From positions 62,001-126,000 of the forward strand of contig NZ_BAHC01000046.1 of the NCBI RefSeq assembly GCF_000298195.1: 64,000 bases of DNA, written 5' to 3'. Below are positions 7,885-16,996 of the stretch, in pieces. The notes below the pieces were generated by a model. That model was not told the origin of the DNA, ran no database searches, and was given only the letters and a program-made list of their open reading frames with translations. Position numbers and translations under genes: made by a program. Every line of letters begins with the position of its first letter. Position 1 is the first letter of the stretch. This stretch comes from Gordonia rhizosphera NBRC 16068 (GTDB lineage: Bacteria > Actinomycetota > Actinomycetes > Mycobacteriales > Mycobacteriaceae).

Positions 7885-9423
7885 ATGGCGGATTCCGCAG
7901 AGGTTCCGAACGGCGGGTCAACCGCCAACCACATCTCCGGTGACGCACAGTTCGTCGTCGTCGCGAACCGGCTGCCGGTCGACAAGGAGGTGCTGCCCGA
8001 CGGATCTGTGCACTGGAAGCGCAGCCCGGGCGGCCTGGTCACCGCACTCGAGCCGATCCTCCGCCAGCAGACGGGGGCCTGGGTCGGCTGGTCGGGTATC
8101 GCCGACTCCGACGACAACCCCGACATACCCGGAGTAGAGATCCACGCGGTGCCGCTGTCGGCCCAGGAGATCGCCGAGTACTACGAGGGTTTCTCCAACG
8201 CGACGCTGTGGCCGCTCTATCACGACGTCATCGTCAAACCCGAGTATCACCGCGAATGGTGGAACACCTACGTCGAGGTGAACCGCCGCTTCGCCGAGGC
8301 GGCCGCGAAGGCCGCCGGGCCCGGAGCCACGGTGTGGGTGCAGGACTATCAGCTGCAGCTCGTCCCCAAGATGCTGCGCATGCTGCGGCCCGATCTCAAG
8401 ATCGGGTTCTTTCTGCACATCCCGTTCCCACCGGTCGAGCTGTTCATGCAGAACCCATGGCGAACCGAGATCGTCGAGGGTCTGCTCGGCGCCGACCTCA
8501 TCGGCTTCCATCTACCCGGCGGAGCGCAGAACTTCCTCTACCTGGCACGGCGACTCGCCGGGCAGGCCACGAGCAAGGGCACCGTGGGTGTGCGTTCCCG
8601 CTTCGGCGTGGTGCAGGTCGGCTTCCGGACGGTGCGGGTCGGCGCGTTCCCGATCTCGATCGATTCCGGCGAACTCGACCGCAAGGCCCGGTCCAAGGAG
8701 GTCCGCAAACGTGCCGCTGAGATCCGCAAGGAACTCGGCAACCCGAAGACGATCCTGCTCGGTGTGGATCGCCTCGACTACACCAAGGGCATCGACGTCC
8801 GACTCAAGGCCGTGTCGGAGTTGCTGGCGGAGAAGCGGATCGATCCCGCGGAGACCGTGATGGTGCAGCTGGCCACCCCGAGCCGCGAACGCGTGGACTC
8901 CTACGTCAAGATGCGTGCCGGCATCGAACAACTCGTCGGCAACATCAACGGGTCCTACAGCAGCGTCGGTCAGCCCGTCGTGGAGTACCTGCACCGCCCC
9001 ATCCCGCGCGACGACCTGATCGCCTTCTTCGTCGCCGCCGACGTCATGCTCGTGACCCCGATGCGCGACGGGATGAATCTGGTCGCGAAAGAGTACGTCG
9101 CGTGCCGCAGTGACCTCGGCGGCGCATTGGTGCTCAGCGAGTTCACCGGCGCCGCAGCGGAACTGCGCAGCGCTTACCAGGCCAATCCGTACGACCTCGA
9201 GGGCGTCAAGGATGCGATCGAGGAGGCGGTGCATCAGAATGCGCACGAGGGCCGCCGCCGGATGCGTGCTCTGCGGCGTCAGGTCCTGACCCACGACGTC
9301 ACCAAGTGGGCGCAGAGCTTCCTGGGAACCTTGGCGGCCACGACGGAGACCGCCTCCGACGCCAACCGCGGCGTCCACCTCGTCGAAAGCAACGAGCAGC
9401 CGACCGACGGCCCAGACGCGTGA
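7885..9423 (+). CDS. otsA: Trehalose-6-phosphate synthase
   Basis: The 512-residue GT20 glycosyltransferase joins UDP- or ADP-glucose and glucose-6-phosphate into trehalose-6-phosphate. Family hallmarks are visible: [10 protein letters not shown] at the N-terminus, the glycine-rich [26 protein letters not shown], the nucleotide-sugar phosphate-binding segment [15 protein letters not shown] near residue 290, and [18 protein letters not shown]. About 20 extra residues precede the conserved core, and a short acidic tail follows it. The stop codon overlaps the otsB start (GTGA). Trehalose is an osmolyte and, in mycolate-containing bacteria, the scaffold for trehalose mycolates. Confidence 0.95.
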   Translation: MADSAEVPNGGSTANHISGDAQFVVVANRLPVDKEVLPDGSVHWKRSPGGLVTALEPILRQQTGAWVGWSGIADSDDNPDIPGVEIHAVPLSAQEIAEYYEGFSNATLWPLYHDVIVKPEYHREWWNTYVEVNRRFAEAAAKAAGPGATVWVQDYQLQLVPKMLRMLRPDLKIGFFLHIPFPPVELFMQNPWRTEIVEGLLGADLIGFHLPGGAQNFLYLARRLAGQATSKGTVGVRSRFGVVQVGFRTVRVGAFPISIDSGELDRKARSKEVRKRAAEIRKELGNPKTILLGVDRLDYTKGIDVRLKAVSELLAEKRIDPAETVMVQLATPSRERVDSYVKMRAGIEQLVGNINGSYSSVGQPVVEYLHRPIPRDDLIAFFVAADVMLVTPMRDGMNLVAKEYVACRSDLGGALVLSEFTGAAAELRSAYQANPYDLEGVKDAIEEAVHQNAHEGRRRMRALRRQVLTHDVTKWAQSFLGTLAATTETASDANRGVHLVESNEQPTDGPDA

Positions 9424-10208
9424 GCCACAACGGAATCCCCTCCGACCTGGCCGGAGCACTCGACGTCGCGGCACGTGTCCCGCGTCTGCTGCTGTCGTCG
9501 GATTACGATGGCTGCATCTCGCCCCTGGTGTCACGACCCGAGGACGCCGTACCGAACCCGGCCTCGATCACGGCAATCGTGGCCGCGGCCGGACTGCCCG
9601 ACACCGTCACAGCGGTGGTGTCGGGACGCGAACTCGCGGTGCTCGCCCAGTTGTCGGGTCTGACCCCGCCGGTGCACCTCATCGGCAGCCACGGCAGCGA
9701 GTTCGACACCGGCTTCGTCGCCGAGATCACCGACGAACATCGATCGCTCCTCGAGCGGTTGATCGCCGAACTCCGTTCCATCGCAGCCGATTACCAGGGA
9801 TCGATGGTCGAGACCAAACCGGCGAGCACCGTCATCCACGTGCGCAACGCCGCGCGCGCGGACGCCGACGCCGCCCTCGAGCGCACCCGGTCGGGCCCGG
9901 CGACATGGCCGGGCGTGCAGGTGACCGAGGGCAAGGAGGTCATCGAGCTCGCCGTGATCGAGACCAGCAAGGGCCATGCCCTCGATCTGATGCGTGAACG
10001 GTTCGCCGCGGACGCGGTCATCTATCTCGGCGACGACGTCACCGACGAGAAGGCCTTCGCCCACCTGCGAACGGCGAACGGGGACATCGGAATCAAGGTC
10101 GGCGACGGTGACACCGTCGCCGGTTTCCGGATCACCGACACCCACGACGTCGCCGGCGTACTCGAGTTTGTGGTCGCGGCACGGCAGGGCTGGCTGGCCT
10201 CACGCTGA
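9420..10208 (+). CDS. otsB: Trehalose-6-phosphate phosphatase
   Basis: The 262-residue HAD-superfamily phosphatase removes phosphate from trehalose-6-phosphate. Motif I is DYDGC (residues 28-32), motif II lies around VVSGREL, and motif IV is [12 protein letters not shown]. The usual family sequence is DxDGT, so a cysteine replaces the threonine after the second aspartate; both catalytic aspartates are present. The GTG start at 9420 overlaps the otsA stop by four bases, so translation is probably coupled. It converges on the transglutaminase-like gene. Confidence 0.92.
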   Translation: MSHNGIPSDLAGALDVAARVPRLLLSSDYDGCISPLVSRPEDAVPNPASITAIVAAAGLPDTVTAVVSGRELAVLAQLSGLTPPVHLIGSHGSEFDTGFVAEITDEHRSLLERLIAELRSIAADYQGSMVETKPASTVIHVRNAARADADAALERTRSGPATWPGVQVTEGKEVIELAVIETSKGHALDLMRERFAADAVIYLGDDVTDEKAFAHLRTANGDIGIKVGDGDTVAGFRITDTHDVAGVLEFVVAARQGWLASR

Positions 10209-10231
10209 CCGCGCATGGCCGGTTGGGAACA

Positions 10232-11044
10232 TCAACCCAGACGAATACGTTCCGCGCCGGTGTCGATCGGCAAGTCGCCGTCGACGAACGCGGTGACCTT
10301 GTAGTAATTGAGGTTGATCAACCCGCGGTGGTTGTCGAGGAAGGCGGTGTCGGCGGCGTCGCGGCCGGTGGAGATCCGCACCAGGGTCTGGCGCGGGGCG
10401 AGCCCGGTGGCATCGATCGCGACCCACTCGCCGTCGATGATCGCCTCGGCGACGGCATGGAAGTCCATGGGGTCACAGCCGGGCGCGTACACCGCGACGA
10501 GGCGGGCAGGGATGTTCAACGCCCGCAGCAGCGCGACGGCGAGGTGTGCGTAGTCGCGGCACACCCCGGCACCGGCCAGCAGCGTGTCGGCGGCTCCGTC
10601 GATCGGGTCACTGGCACCCGGGATGTAGCTCAGTCGCTGTGCGACGAAATCGGCCACCTGCGCGATCAGGACTCCCGGCGACTCGTCGATGTCGAACTGC
10701 CCCGCGACGAATCCGAAGAACTTGTCGCATTCGGCATATCGGCTGGGGCGCAGGTAGATCGAGTGGTCAGTGGTCAACACGGGGATAGGATAGGCCGGCG
10801 TCTCGATGTGGGCGGAGTAGTCGATGACCACGAGACCCGACTCGACCCGGAGTCGATGGATGCGGCTACCGTGCTCGCCCACGATCTCCTCCGGCCACAG
10901 GGACCGGCCGTCTACCGTCACGGCGAGTTCCTCGGTCACCGTCAGCCCGGGCAGTTTCGCCACCGCAATCTGCATTTCCAGTTCGGTGGGTGCGGACACA
11001 TACACCTCGAGAGTGGCGGACACATCGCGTGGTGGTGGGATCAT
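10232..11044 (-). CDS. Transglutaminase-like family protein
   Basis: The protein has 270 residues. It contains an N-terminal beta-rich domain (ATLEVYVSAPTELEMQIAV) and a transglutaminase-like papain-fold domain with a visible Cys-His-Asp triad: GVCRDYAH (Cys), DFHAVAEAII (His) and DATGL (Asp). Bacterial members act as amidases or proteases, or are inactive scaffolds; the substrate here is unknown. ATG 11044 is chosen over an upstream ATG at 11080 because TACGGT lies 6 bases before it, a leaderless promoter arrangement. No signal peptide is visible, so it is probably cytosolic. Confidence 0.8.
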   Translation of the reverse strand: MIPPPRDVSATLEVYVSAPTELEMQIAVAKLPGLTVTEELAVTVDGRSLWPEEIVGEHGSRIHRLRVESGLVVIDYSAHIETPAYPIPVLTTDHSIYLRPSRYAECDKFFGFVAGQFDIDESPGVLIAQVADFVAQRLSYIPGASDPIDGAADTLLAGAGVCRDYAHLAVALLRALNIPARLVAVYAPGCDPMDFHAVAEAIIDGEWVAIDATGLAPRQTLVRISTGRDAADTAFLDNHRGLINLNYYKVTAFVDGDLPIDTGAERIRLG

Positions 11045-11099
11045 GGCCCCACCGTAGGGGATGTGTCCCCAAACAGTCACATGAGACGTGACGAGCCAC

Positions 11100-12221
11100 T
11101 CAGCCCGTGCTCGTCGCCGCCACCGGGTCGGCGTAGATCACGCTGAGCGCGACGACGACGGCAGCACTCTCCTGAACGCGAATTCCGAAGCGGGACGGGG
11201 AGATCTCGAGAGTCCGGGATGTGGTCGTGGCAGCGTCGAAGGCCGCCTGCACGGGGGCCAGGCCGTCGGGATGCGCTGCGAAGGCGTCTCCGGCGACGAC
11301 CACCGCATCCGGGTTGATCACGTCTCTCATCATCGCGACAACCGTGCCGAGCACGTCGGCTCGCTCGTCAACGATGACCGACGCGCCGGCCGCGACACCG
11401 AGCCGTTCTGCCGCCTCACGATCGACACGGCCGCCGATCACCTGTTGCAGGCGTGCCCGCCCTCCGGGTACGAGCACCGGAGCGTCGACGGGGAGATGCG
11501 CGATCGACCCCGCCCCGTGCAGCGGCATGTGGACCTTGCCGTCGATCGTCATCGCCATGCCGACCGTCTCGCGGGCGTAGAAGAACAATCCGGTGCCCTC
11601 GAACTCGCGCGGATAGGTCAACAGCAATTCGGCCGCGGCCATGGCCTGCACGTGCTCGCACACCGAGACCGGCACGCCGAGCGCGTCGGCGAGCATCGGA
11701 CCGACCGCCACCCGCCGCCATCCCAGCACCGGATGATCGACGACGCCCGACGACGCGTCGACCGCACCACCCGCCGCGACACCTCCCCACAGCAGCCGCC
11801 GCCCGCTGAAACGTGCAGCGAGGTCGCGCAGTTGGATGCACAAGTCACCGACCTCGGCGGCATCGCGTGGGGTGCGGACCGCGTGACTGTAGAGCGTCCG
11901 GCCGCCGAGATCGGCGATGGCGAGCAGGGTGCGCCGCGCTCCGATGTGCATGCCGGCCACGCAGAGGTGGTCGCGGTCGAGGGTGAGCGGATTCTTGGGC
12001 CGTCCGATGCCGCCCGGGTCGACCAGTTCGGGTCGCTCGACGACGAGGCCCAGGCCGCACAGGTTGGTCACCTGCCGGTTGATGGTCGCCGGCGACAGCG
12101 TCGTCGCCGCCGCGAGATGATCCCGGGTGACCGGGCCGTTGACGCGCACCGCCTGCAACACGGCGGCCGCCGGTAGCGCGCCGACCTGCAGGGCCGCGGG
12201 GACGACTCCGGAGGGCGACAT
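11100..12221 (-). CDS. ROK-family transcriptional regulator
   Basis: The protein has 373 residues with an N-terminal winged helix (GPVTRDHLAAATTLSPATINRQVTNL) joined to a ROK fold (HIGARRTLLAIADLGG...). The CxCGxxGC zinc motif of sugar-kinase ROK members is not visible, which fits a regulator rather than an active kinase. The position next to the SDR matches, from memory, Rv0485 beside Rv0484c. TAGATT lies 7 bases before the ATG, suggesting a leaderless transcript, and this -10 overlaps the end of the 166-bp palindrome. The sugar effector is unknown. Confidence 0.85.
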   Translation of the reverse strand: MSPSGVVPAALQVGALPAAAVLQAVRVNGPVTRDHLAAATTLSPATINRQVTNLCGLGLVVERPELVDPGGIGRPKNPLTLDRDHLCVAGMHIGARRTLLAIADLGGRTLYSHAVRTPRDAAEVGDLCIQLRDLAARFSGRRLLWGGVAAGGAVDASSGVVDHPVLGWRRVAVGPMLADALGVPVSVCEHVQAMAAAELLLTYPREFEGTGLFFYARETVGMAMTIDGKVHMPLHGAGSIAHLPVDAPVLVPGGRARLQQVIGGRVDREAAERLGVAAGASVIVDERADVLGTVVAMMRDVINPDAVVVAGDAFAAHPDGLAPVQAAFDAATTTSRTLEISPSRFGIRVQESAAVVVALSVIYADPVAATSTG

Positions 12222-12231
12222 GGCAACCAAT

Positions 12232-12397
12232 CTAGTGGTGTGTCTCGGAAATAGGCGACCCGTCTCCGGTGGAGCGATCGGCGATCTGGCAAGGCGGAGG
12301 AGGGAGCGATAGCGGCGCTATCGTGACCGACGACAACGCGGCCAGGCGTCGATCGAACGCCGGAGACGAGTTGCCCATTTTCGAGACGCACCATTAG
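12232..12397. repeat. 166-bp imperfect palindromic element
   Basis: Each arm is about 82 bases and is the imperfect reverse complement of the other around a centre at 12315. The outer ends CTAGTGGTGTGTCTCG and, read back from the right, CTAATGGTGCGTCTCG match, as do CGTCTCCGG near 12261 and its partner near 12359. The core is a perfect CGATAGCG-G-CGCTATCG. There is no transposase. The two ends abut the start regions of the divergent ROK and SDR genes, and each end overlaps or adjoins a -10-like hexamer. It could be a small palindromic mobile element, a paired regulator site or a structured RNA element. Confidence 0.75.
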
Positions 12398-12415
12398 CGA
12401 AGCTAAGCTGATCGC

Positions 12416-13180
12416 ATGAGCAGCAGCACCGCACAGGCAGGGTCCGCGGAACAGAAGGTCGCGGTGGTCACCGGCGCGAGTTCGGGTATCGGAGCCGCCA
12501 CCGCACGTCAGCTGGCCGCACAGGGCTATCACGTGGTCCTGGGCGCACGCCGCACCGACCTGGTCGACGAGCTGGCAACCGAGATCGGCGGCACCGGACG
12601 GCAGCTCGACGTGACCGACGAGGCCTCGGTCGATGCGTTCCTCGAAGGTCTGGACCGGGTGCACGTGCTGGTCAACAATGCCGGTGGGGCAAAGGGTTTG
12701 GACCCGGTCGCCGAAGCGGACCTCGACGACTGGCGCTGGATGTGGGAGACCAACGTGATGGGCACGTTGCGGATCACCAAAGGGCTCATCCCCGCGCTGA
12801 TCGCCTCCGGTGACGGCCTCATCGTGACGATCACATCGATCGCGGCGATGGAGGCCTATGACAACGGCGCCGGGTACACCTCCGCCAAACATGCACAGGC
12901 GCTGCTGCACCGCACGCTGCGGTTCGAGTTGCTCGGGAAACCGGTACGCCTCACCGAGATCGCGCCCGGCATGGTGGAGACCGACTTCTCCCTCGTCCGT
13001 TTCGAAGGCGACAAGGAGCGTGCCGACGCCGTCTATCAGGGGCTCGATCCGCTATCCGCGGAAGACGTCGCCGAGGTGATCGGATTCGTCGCCTCACGCC
13101 CACCGCATGTGAACCTCGATCAGATCGTGCTCAAGCCTCGCGACCAGGCGTCGGCCCGGCGCAACATCAAGACCGGGTAG
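12416..13180 (+). CDS. Short-chain dehydrogenase/reductase (YdfG-like classical SDR)
   Basis: The protein has 254 residues: a Rossmann NAD(P) motif TGASSGIG near residue 20, NNAG near 85, a catalytic serine in TITSIA and the YTSAK Tyr-Lys pair. GARRTDLVDEL after beta-2 suggests NADP preference. It resembles YdfG-type 3-hydroxy acid dehydrogenases, but the substrate cannot be read from the sequence. TAAGCT 6 bases before the ATG suggests a leaderless transcript. It is divergent from the ROK regulator, which may control it. Confidence 0.85.
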   Translation: MSSSTAQAGSAEQKVAVVTGASSGIGAATARQLAAQGYHVVLGARRTDLVDELATEIGGTGRQLDVTDEASVDAFLEGLDRVHVLVNNAGGAKGLDPVAEADLDDWRWMWETNVMGTLRITKGLIPALIASGDGLIVTITSIAAMEAYDNGAGYTSAKHAQALLHRTLRFELLGKPVRLTEIAPGMVETDFSLVRFEGDKERADAVYQGLDPLSAEDVAEVIGFVASRPPHVNLDQIVLKPRDQASARRNIKTG

Positions 13181-13183
13181 CAC

Positions 13184-14446
13184 TCAGCCCGCCGGGGCGG
13201 GAGCCGCCGACGTCGGTGCACCCGACGGTGTCGCCGGAGCGGTCACCTGGGACGGGTCGCCCTTGATCGCCGACATCCCCTTCCAGGTCGACCAGTCGAA
13301 GGCCCAGTCGAAGATGTCGCCGTCGGCTTCCGACAACGCGATCCGGGTGCCGGTGACCTCGACCGGGTCGCCGTAGACGGCCGTGGCGAAGTACCGCTGT
13401 GCGTTCTCCAGGGACAGGTTGATGCATCCGTTGGTCACATTCGACGAACCCTGTACCCCAACGGTTTCCGGATTGGCGTGGATGAACTCACCGTTGTTGG
13501 AGATGCGAACCGCCCAACGTTCGCGCACGTTGAAATATCCGGCGGCGGGATTGCTCATGTAGAAGTCCTCGTACTTCTCGGTGACCACGTGAATCCCGGA
13601 ACGTGTCACGTTGCGGTCGAGGTCGCCTTCGCCGTAGCTGCACGGCAGGGTCATCAGCACCCCGCCGTCGCGCACCACCACGATCTGATGCGACGAGGCC
13701 TCCGCCTGCACCACCTGGGACCGGCCGATGCTGAAATCGCTGGTCACATCGGCTGCGCCATACGCGCCTTCGCCGAGGTCGACACCGTAGAGCTTCGCGG
13801 CCATGTGCACCTTCGTACCCGGCGCCCAGTACTCCTTGGGCCGCCAGTGCACGCGGGAACCGTTGTCCTCGCCGAGCCACGCCCACGCCCCCTCCGTGGC
13901 GGGTTCGGTGGTCACCGACAGCGCCTTCTCGGCCGCCTCTTTGTCCTCGACGGTGCCGTCGAACTTGAGGATGATCGGCGCGGCGATCCCGACCTCCTGA
14001 CCGTCACCGATGTTGACGACGACGTTGAGCTGGGAATCCGGCGCCAACGTGGTGAACGATCCCTCGACCGGCGTGGTCAGTCGGTCCAGCCCGGTCGCAC
14101 TGCCGCTCCAGGTGTAGGTCACCCCGTAGCCGAGCGGTTCGCTGACCGTGAAGGTCTGCTGGTCGTCGGACATCGAGCCGGCGACGACCTTGCCGTTGGG
14201 ATTGACCAGCTTGATGTCGGGGTTGAGCCGGCCGTTTTCGGCCTTCACGGAGAACGTCGCGGTCGGGTTGGGCGCCTCGTCGGAGTCGAGCGCAGGGGTG
14301 TAGACGACGCGAACCGTCGGCGTCTTGGGTGCGGCCTGATCGGCGGCTGTGTCGTCGCGTGTGCAGGCGGCGACGGCCACACCGACGGTGCCGAGGCCGG
14401 CGGCAGCGAGGACCGTGCGGCGGCTGAAGGAAGGATGCGCGCTCAT
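13184..14446 (-). CDS. L,D-transpeptidase lipoprotein (LprQ-like)
   Basis: The 420-residue protein has a twin-arginine-like lipoprotein signal (SRRTVLAAAG...VAVAAC, lipidated Cys28), one or two Ig-like domains, and a YkuD catalytic domain with the IHAN histidine and the nucleophile motif SNVTNGCINLS. L,D-transpeptidases make 3-3 cross-links in peptidoglycan at the outer face of the membrane and give resistance to most penicillins. The family motif is usually S-H-G-C; here the residue before Gly-Cys is Asn. ATG 14446 is chosen because the signal starts there and TATTCT lies 9 bases upstream. The gene corresponds in context to Rv0483. Confidence 0.92.
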   Translation of the reverse strand: MSAHPSFSRRTVLAAAGLGTVGVAVAACTRDDTAADQAAPKTPTVRVVYTPALDSDEAPNPTATFSVKAENGRLNPDIKLVNPNGKVVAGSMSDDQQTFTVSEPLGYGVTYTWSGSATGLDRLTTPVEGSFTTLAPDSQLNVVVNIGDGQEVGIAAPIILKFDGTVEDKEAAEKALSVTTEPATEGAWAWLGEDNGSRVHWRPKEYWAPGTKVHMAAKLYGVDLGEGAYGAADVTSDFSIGRSQVVQAEASSHQIVVVRDGGVLMTLPCSYGEGDLDRNVTRSGIHVVTEKYEDFYMSNPAAGYFNVRERWAVRISNNGEFIHANPETVGVQGSSNVTNGCINLSLENAQRYFATAVYGDPVEVTGTRIALSEADGDIFDWAFDWSTWKGMSAIKGDPSQVTAPATPSGAPTSAAPAPAG

Positions 14447-14468
14447 ATCGGTTCCAGAATACCGGCGG

Positions 14469-15077
14469 TCAGCTGGCAAAACCCGCTGCGCCACCTGTGA
14501 CGTCGCTGATGGCGACGTCGCGCAGATGCGCGCGCTCACCGTTGTGGTCGAAGATCGACATGACCTCGGCGGGCCCGCCGTCGGCCGTGATGGCGTGCGG
14601 GACCATCGTCGAGAACTGTGCGGCCTGACCAGCGGGAACGGTGATGACGCGCTCCCCGAGACGTAGCCGGACCGTGCCCGACAGCACGAGAAACCACTCC
14701 CGCCCCGGGTGCACGCGCAGGTCGTCGGGGCCCACCGTGGGTTCCGGCGTCATCCGCATCTTGGCCACCGACACCCCGCCGGGCGCACTGTCACGCGACA
14801 ACTTCCACACCGTCCGGCCAGGTGTGCCGTGCGGTTCGGGACGGATGACCACGTCCTCGTCGTCGGCCGCCTCGACGAGCTGATCCAGGGAGGTGTCGAG
14901 CGCGCGGGCAATCGGCACCAGCTGATCGAGGGCGACCCGGCGGTGCCCCGTCTCGATCCGGCTCAACGTGGACGGGCTGAGATAGCAGCGCGCAGCGAGC
15001 GCGTCGAGAGTCCAGCCCTTGGCCAGGCGCAGGCCGCGGATACGCTGCCGGACCACTGCGTCAATTTCTTGCTCCAT
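14469..15077 (-). CDS. XRE-family regulator with C-terminal cupin domain
   Basis: The protein has 202 residues: a helix-turn-helix domain (about 8-62, LDALAARCYLSPSTLSRIET) followed by a cupin beta-barrel (about 110-185, HPGREWFLVLSGTVRLRLGE). Such proteins sense small molecules through the cupin and usually repress the divergent genes. The start at 15077 is supported by TACTCT 7 bases upstream. A perfect 7-bp inverted repeat at 15089-15105 lies between this gene and the divergent methyltransferase and is the likely operator for both. Confidence 0.88.
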   Translation of the reverse strand: MEQEIDAVVRQRIRGLRLAKGWTLDALAARCYLSPSTLSRIETGHRRVALDQLVPIARALDTSLDQLVEAADDEDVVIRPEPHGTPGRTVWKLSRDSAPGGVSVAKMRMTPEPTVGPDDLRVHPGREWFLVLSGTVRLRLGERVITVPAGQAAQFSTMVPHAITADGGPAEVMSIFDHNGERAHLRDVAISDVTGGAAGFAS

Positions 15078-15088
15078 ACGCAAGAGAG

Positions 15089-15105
15089 TATGCGCACAGC
15101 GCATA
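15089..15105. promoter_or_regulatory. Inverted repeat operator, TATGCGC-ACA-GCGCATA
   Basis: Perfect 7-bp arms flank a 3-base spacer in the 48-base gap between the divergent XRE-cupin and methyltransferase genes. It overlaps or adjoins the -10/-35 regions of both. It is the obvious candidate binding site for the XRE protein, implying autoregulation. Confidence 0.7.
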
Positions 15106-15125
15106 TCAGCGCTAGTTTCGCAGAT

Positions 15126-16055
15126 ATGCACCCCGATCACGGCCACCCCGGACAGCATCACCATGGCCATCAGCACCCGGACCTCAAGCACCACGGGCAT
15201 GAGCACCACGGGCATGAGCACCCCGGCCATCAGCCCGACCCCGACGTAATGGCCACCGTCCTCGACCTCGACGCCGTGGTGTGCGGCGAATACCTCACCG
15301 ACATCCCCGACCAGATCGCGGAGCGGATCGTCGAGCCGCGCACCATCGTCGATCTGGGTTCCGGGACCGGCACCGGCACGCTGGCGTTGGCGCGTCGCTT
15401 TCCCACCGCTCGCGTGGTGGCCCTCGACAACTCGTCCGACCTGCTGACGCGCGTCGCCGGGGCGGCCGCCGACGCCGGACTCGCCGATCGGGTGACCATC
15501 ACGACCGCCGACCTCGACGCCGCCCTCCCGTCGGGCCTGACCGACGTCGATGTCGTGTGGGCGTCGTCGACGTTGCATCACTTCGCGGACCCGGACGCAC
15601 TGTTGCGGTCGGTCTACCGTGCGCTGCGCCCCGGCGGGATCCTCGCCGCCGTCGAGATCGACGAGTTGCCGACGTTCCTGGCCGCCGGCTCGGGCGGCCA
15701 CGAGATGGAGTTGCGCCTGCGGTCCGCGATGGCCGACGGCGGCTGGAACGCACATCCGGACTGGGCGGGGACGATCACCGCCGCCGGATTCGAACTCGTC
15801 GAGACGCGCATCGTCGTCACCGATCCGGCCGATACGCCGGAACGCACCGCCGACTATGCCGTCGCCTGGCTGACGCACGCCCGGTCAGGACTGGCCGAGT
15901 CGCTCACCGCGTCGGAACGCGCCGCCCTCGACGCCCTGCTGTCCGACGATGACCCGACGTCGCTGCGCCGTCGCGACGACCTCGCCCTGCACGCCCGCCG
16001 GATCGCCTGGATCGCGCGACGGCCCGCGACAACCCTCGGAGAGGAACTCTCATGA
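15126..16055 (+). CDS. SAM-dependent methyltransferase with histidine-rich N-terminus
   Basis: The protein has 309 residues. The first ~40 residues are extraordinarily rich in His, Gly and Pro (HPDHGHPGQHHHGHQHPD then HHGHEHHGHEHPGH), a composition typical of metal-binding tails. A class I methyltransferase fold follows: VDLGSGTGTGTLALA (motif I), VVALDNSSDLL (motif II acidic residue) and VVWASSTLHHF. TAGTTT 7 bases before ATG 15126 suggests a leaderless transcript. It overlaps the TrxR-like gene by four bases (ATGA). I infer a metal- or metalloid-linked methylation or redox function; the substrate is not identifiable. Confidence 0.85.
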   Translation: MHPDHGHPGQHHHGHQHPDLKHHGHEHHGHEHPGHQPDPDVMATVLDLDAVVCGEYLTDIPDQIAERIVEPRTIVDLGSGTGTGTLALARRFPTARVVALDNSSDLLTRVAGAAADAGLADRVTITTADLDAALPSGLTDVDVVWASSTLHHFADPDALLRSVYRALRPGGILAAVEIDELPTFLAAGSGGHEMELRLRSAMADGGWNAHPDWAGTITAAGFELVETRIVVTDPADTPERTADYAVAWLTHARSGLAESLTASERAALDALLSDDDPTSLRRRDDLALHARRIAWIARRPATTLGEELS

Positions 16056-16990
16056 GAAGTACCGACTACGACGTCGTCATCGTCGGCGGCGGACCGGCCG
16101 GACTGAGCGCCGCCGTCGCGTTGGGCCGTTCACTGCGGTCGGTCCTCGTCGTCGATGCCGGCCGGCCCCGCAACGCCCCGGCCGCCGGCGCACACAACGT
16201 GCTCGGCCACGAGGGCATCCCGCCGGCCGAGCTACTCGCCCGGGGCCGCGACGAGGCGCGCGGATACGGTGTCGAGATCCGTGCCGGCGAGGTCGCCGAC
16301 GCCACCCGCGATGGCGACGGCTTCACGTTCCGCCTCGCCGACGGGGACACCGTGACGGCGCGGCGACTGCTGCTCGCCGCCGGCCTCGTCGACGAACTGC
16401 CCGACGTCCCAGGGGTGGCCGACCTGTGGGGATCGTCGGTCCTGCACTGCCCGTACTGCCACGGGTGGGAGGTCCGCGGGCAGCGGATCGGGGTGCTCGG
16501 CACCGGCGCCATGTCGGTCCATCAGACGCTGATGTTCGCCCGGCTCAGCGACGACATCACCCTGTTCACCCACACCATGACGCCGGAACCCGAACAGGTC
16601 GAACAGCTTTCGGCCCTGGGCGTGCGCATCGTCGAGGAGCGGGTGGAACGGCTCGGCATCGTCGGGGACACGCTGCGATCGGTCGTGCTGGCCGACGGTC
16701 GGGCCGTCGAGCGCGACGCGCTGCTCGTCGCACCGCGGTTCGTCGTCCGCTCGGAACTCTTCACACGACTCGGCGGTGAACTCGCCGATCATCCCATGGG
16801 CGGACAGCACATCCCGACGGGTCCGATGGGCGCCACCGATCTGCCCGGTGTGTGGGCCGCGGGCAACGTCGCCGATCTCTCCGCGACGGTCGCGGTGTCG
16901 ATGGGCGCCGGCGTGTCGGCCGGCGCCGCGATCAATGCGGATCTGATCGCCGCGGACGTGCGCACGGCGATCGCCGCGGCCCGCGTCTAG
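16052..16990 (+). CDS. Thioredoxin-reductase-like FAD/NAD(P) oxidoreductase
   Basis: The 312-residue flavoprotein has an FAD-binding VIVGGGPAGLSAA near residue 9, the redox pair CPYC at 133-136 in HCPYCHGWEVRG, a second Rossmann segment GVLGTGAMSVHQ and a C-terminal FAD motif GVWAAGNVADL. This matches the class of thioredoxin-reductase-like proteins with CPYCHG-type disulfides found next to methyltransferases or in natural-product clusters. It overlaps the upstream methyltransferase, so the two are probably coupled and controlled by the divergent XRE-cupin protein. Whether it reduces thioredoxin, a metal(loid) or a small disulfide is unknown. Confidence 0.87.
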   Translation: MRSTDYDVVIVGGGPAGLSAAVALGRSLRSVLVVDAGRPRNAPAAGAHNVLGHEGIPPAELLARGRDEARGYGVEIRAGEVADATRDGDGFTFRLADGDTVTARRLLLAAGLVDELPDVPGVADLWGSSVLHCPYCHGWEVRGQRIGVLGTGAMSVHQTLMFARLSDDITLFTHTMTPEPEQVEQLSALGVRIVEERVERLGIVGDTLRSVVLADGRAVERDALLVAPRFVVRSELFTRLGGELADHPMGGQHIPTGPMGATDLPGVWAAGNVADLSATVAVSMGAGVSAGAAINADLIAADVRTAIAAARV

Positions 16991-16996
16991 TCGGTT

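Noticed and set aside
12232-12397. Complete insertion sequence
   Set aside because: There is no transposase or ORF inside the 166 bases.
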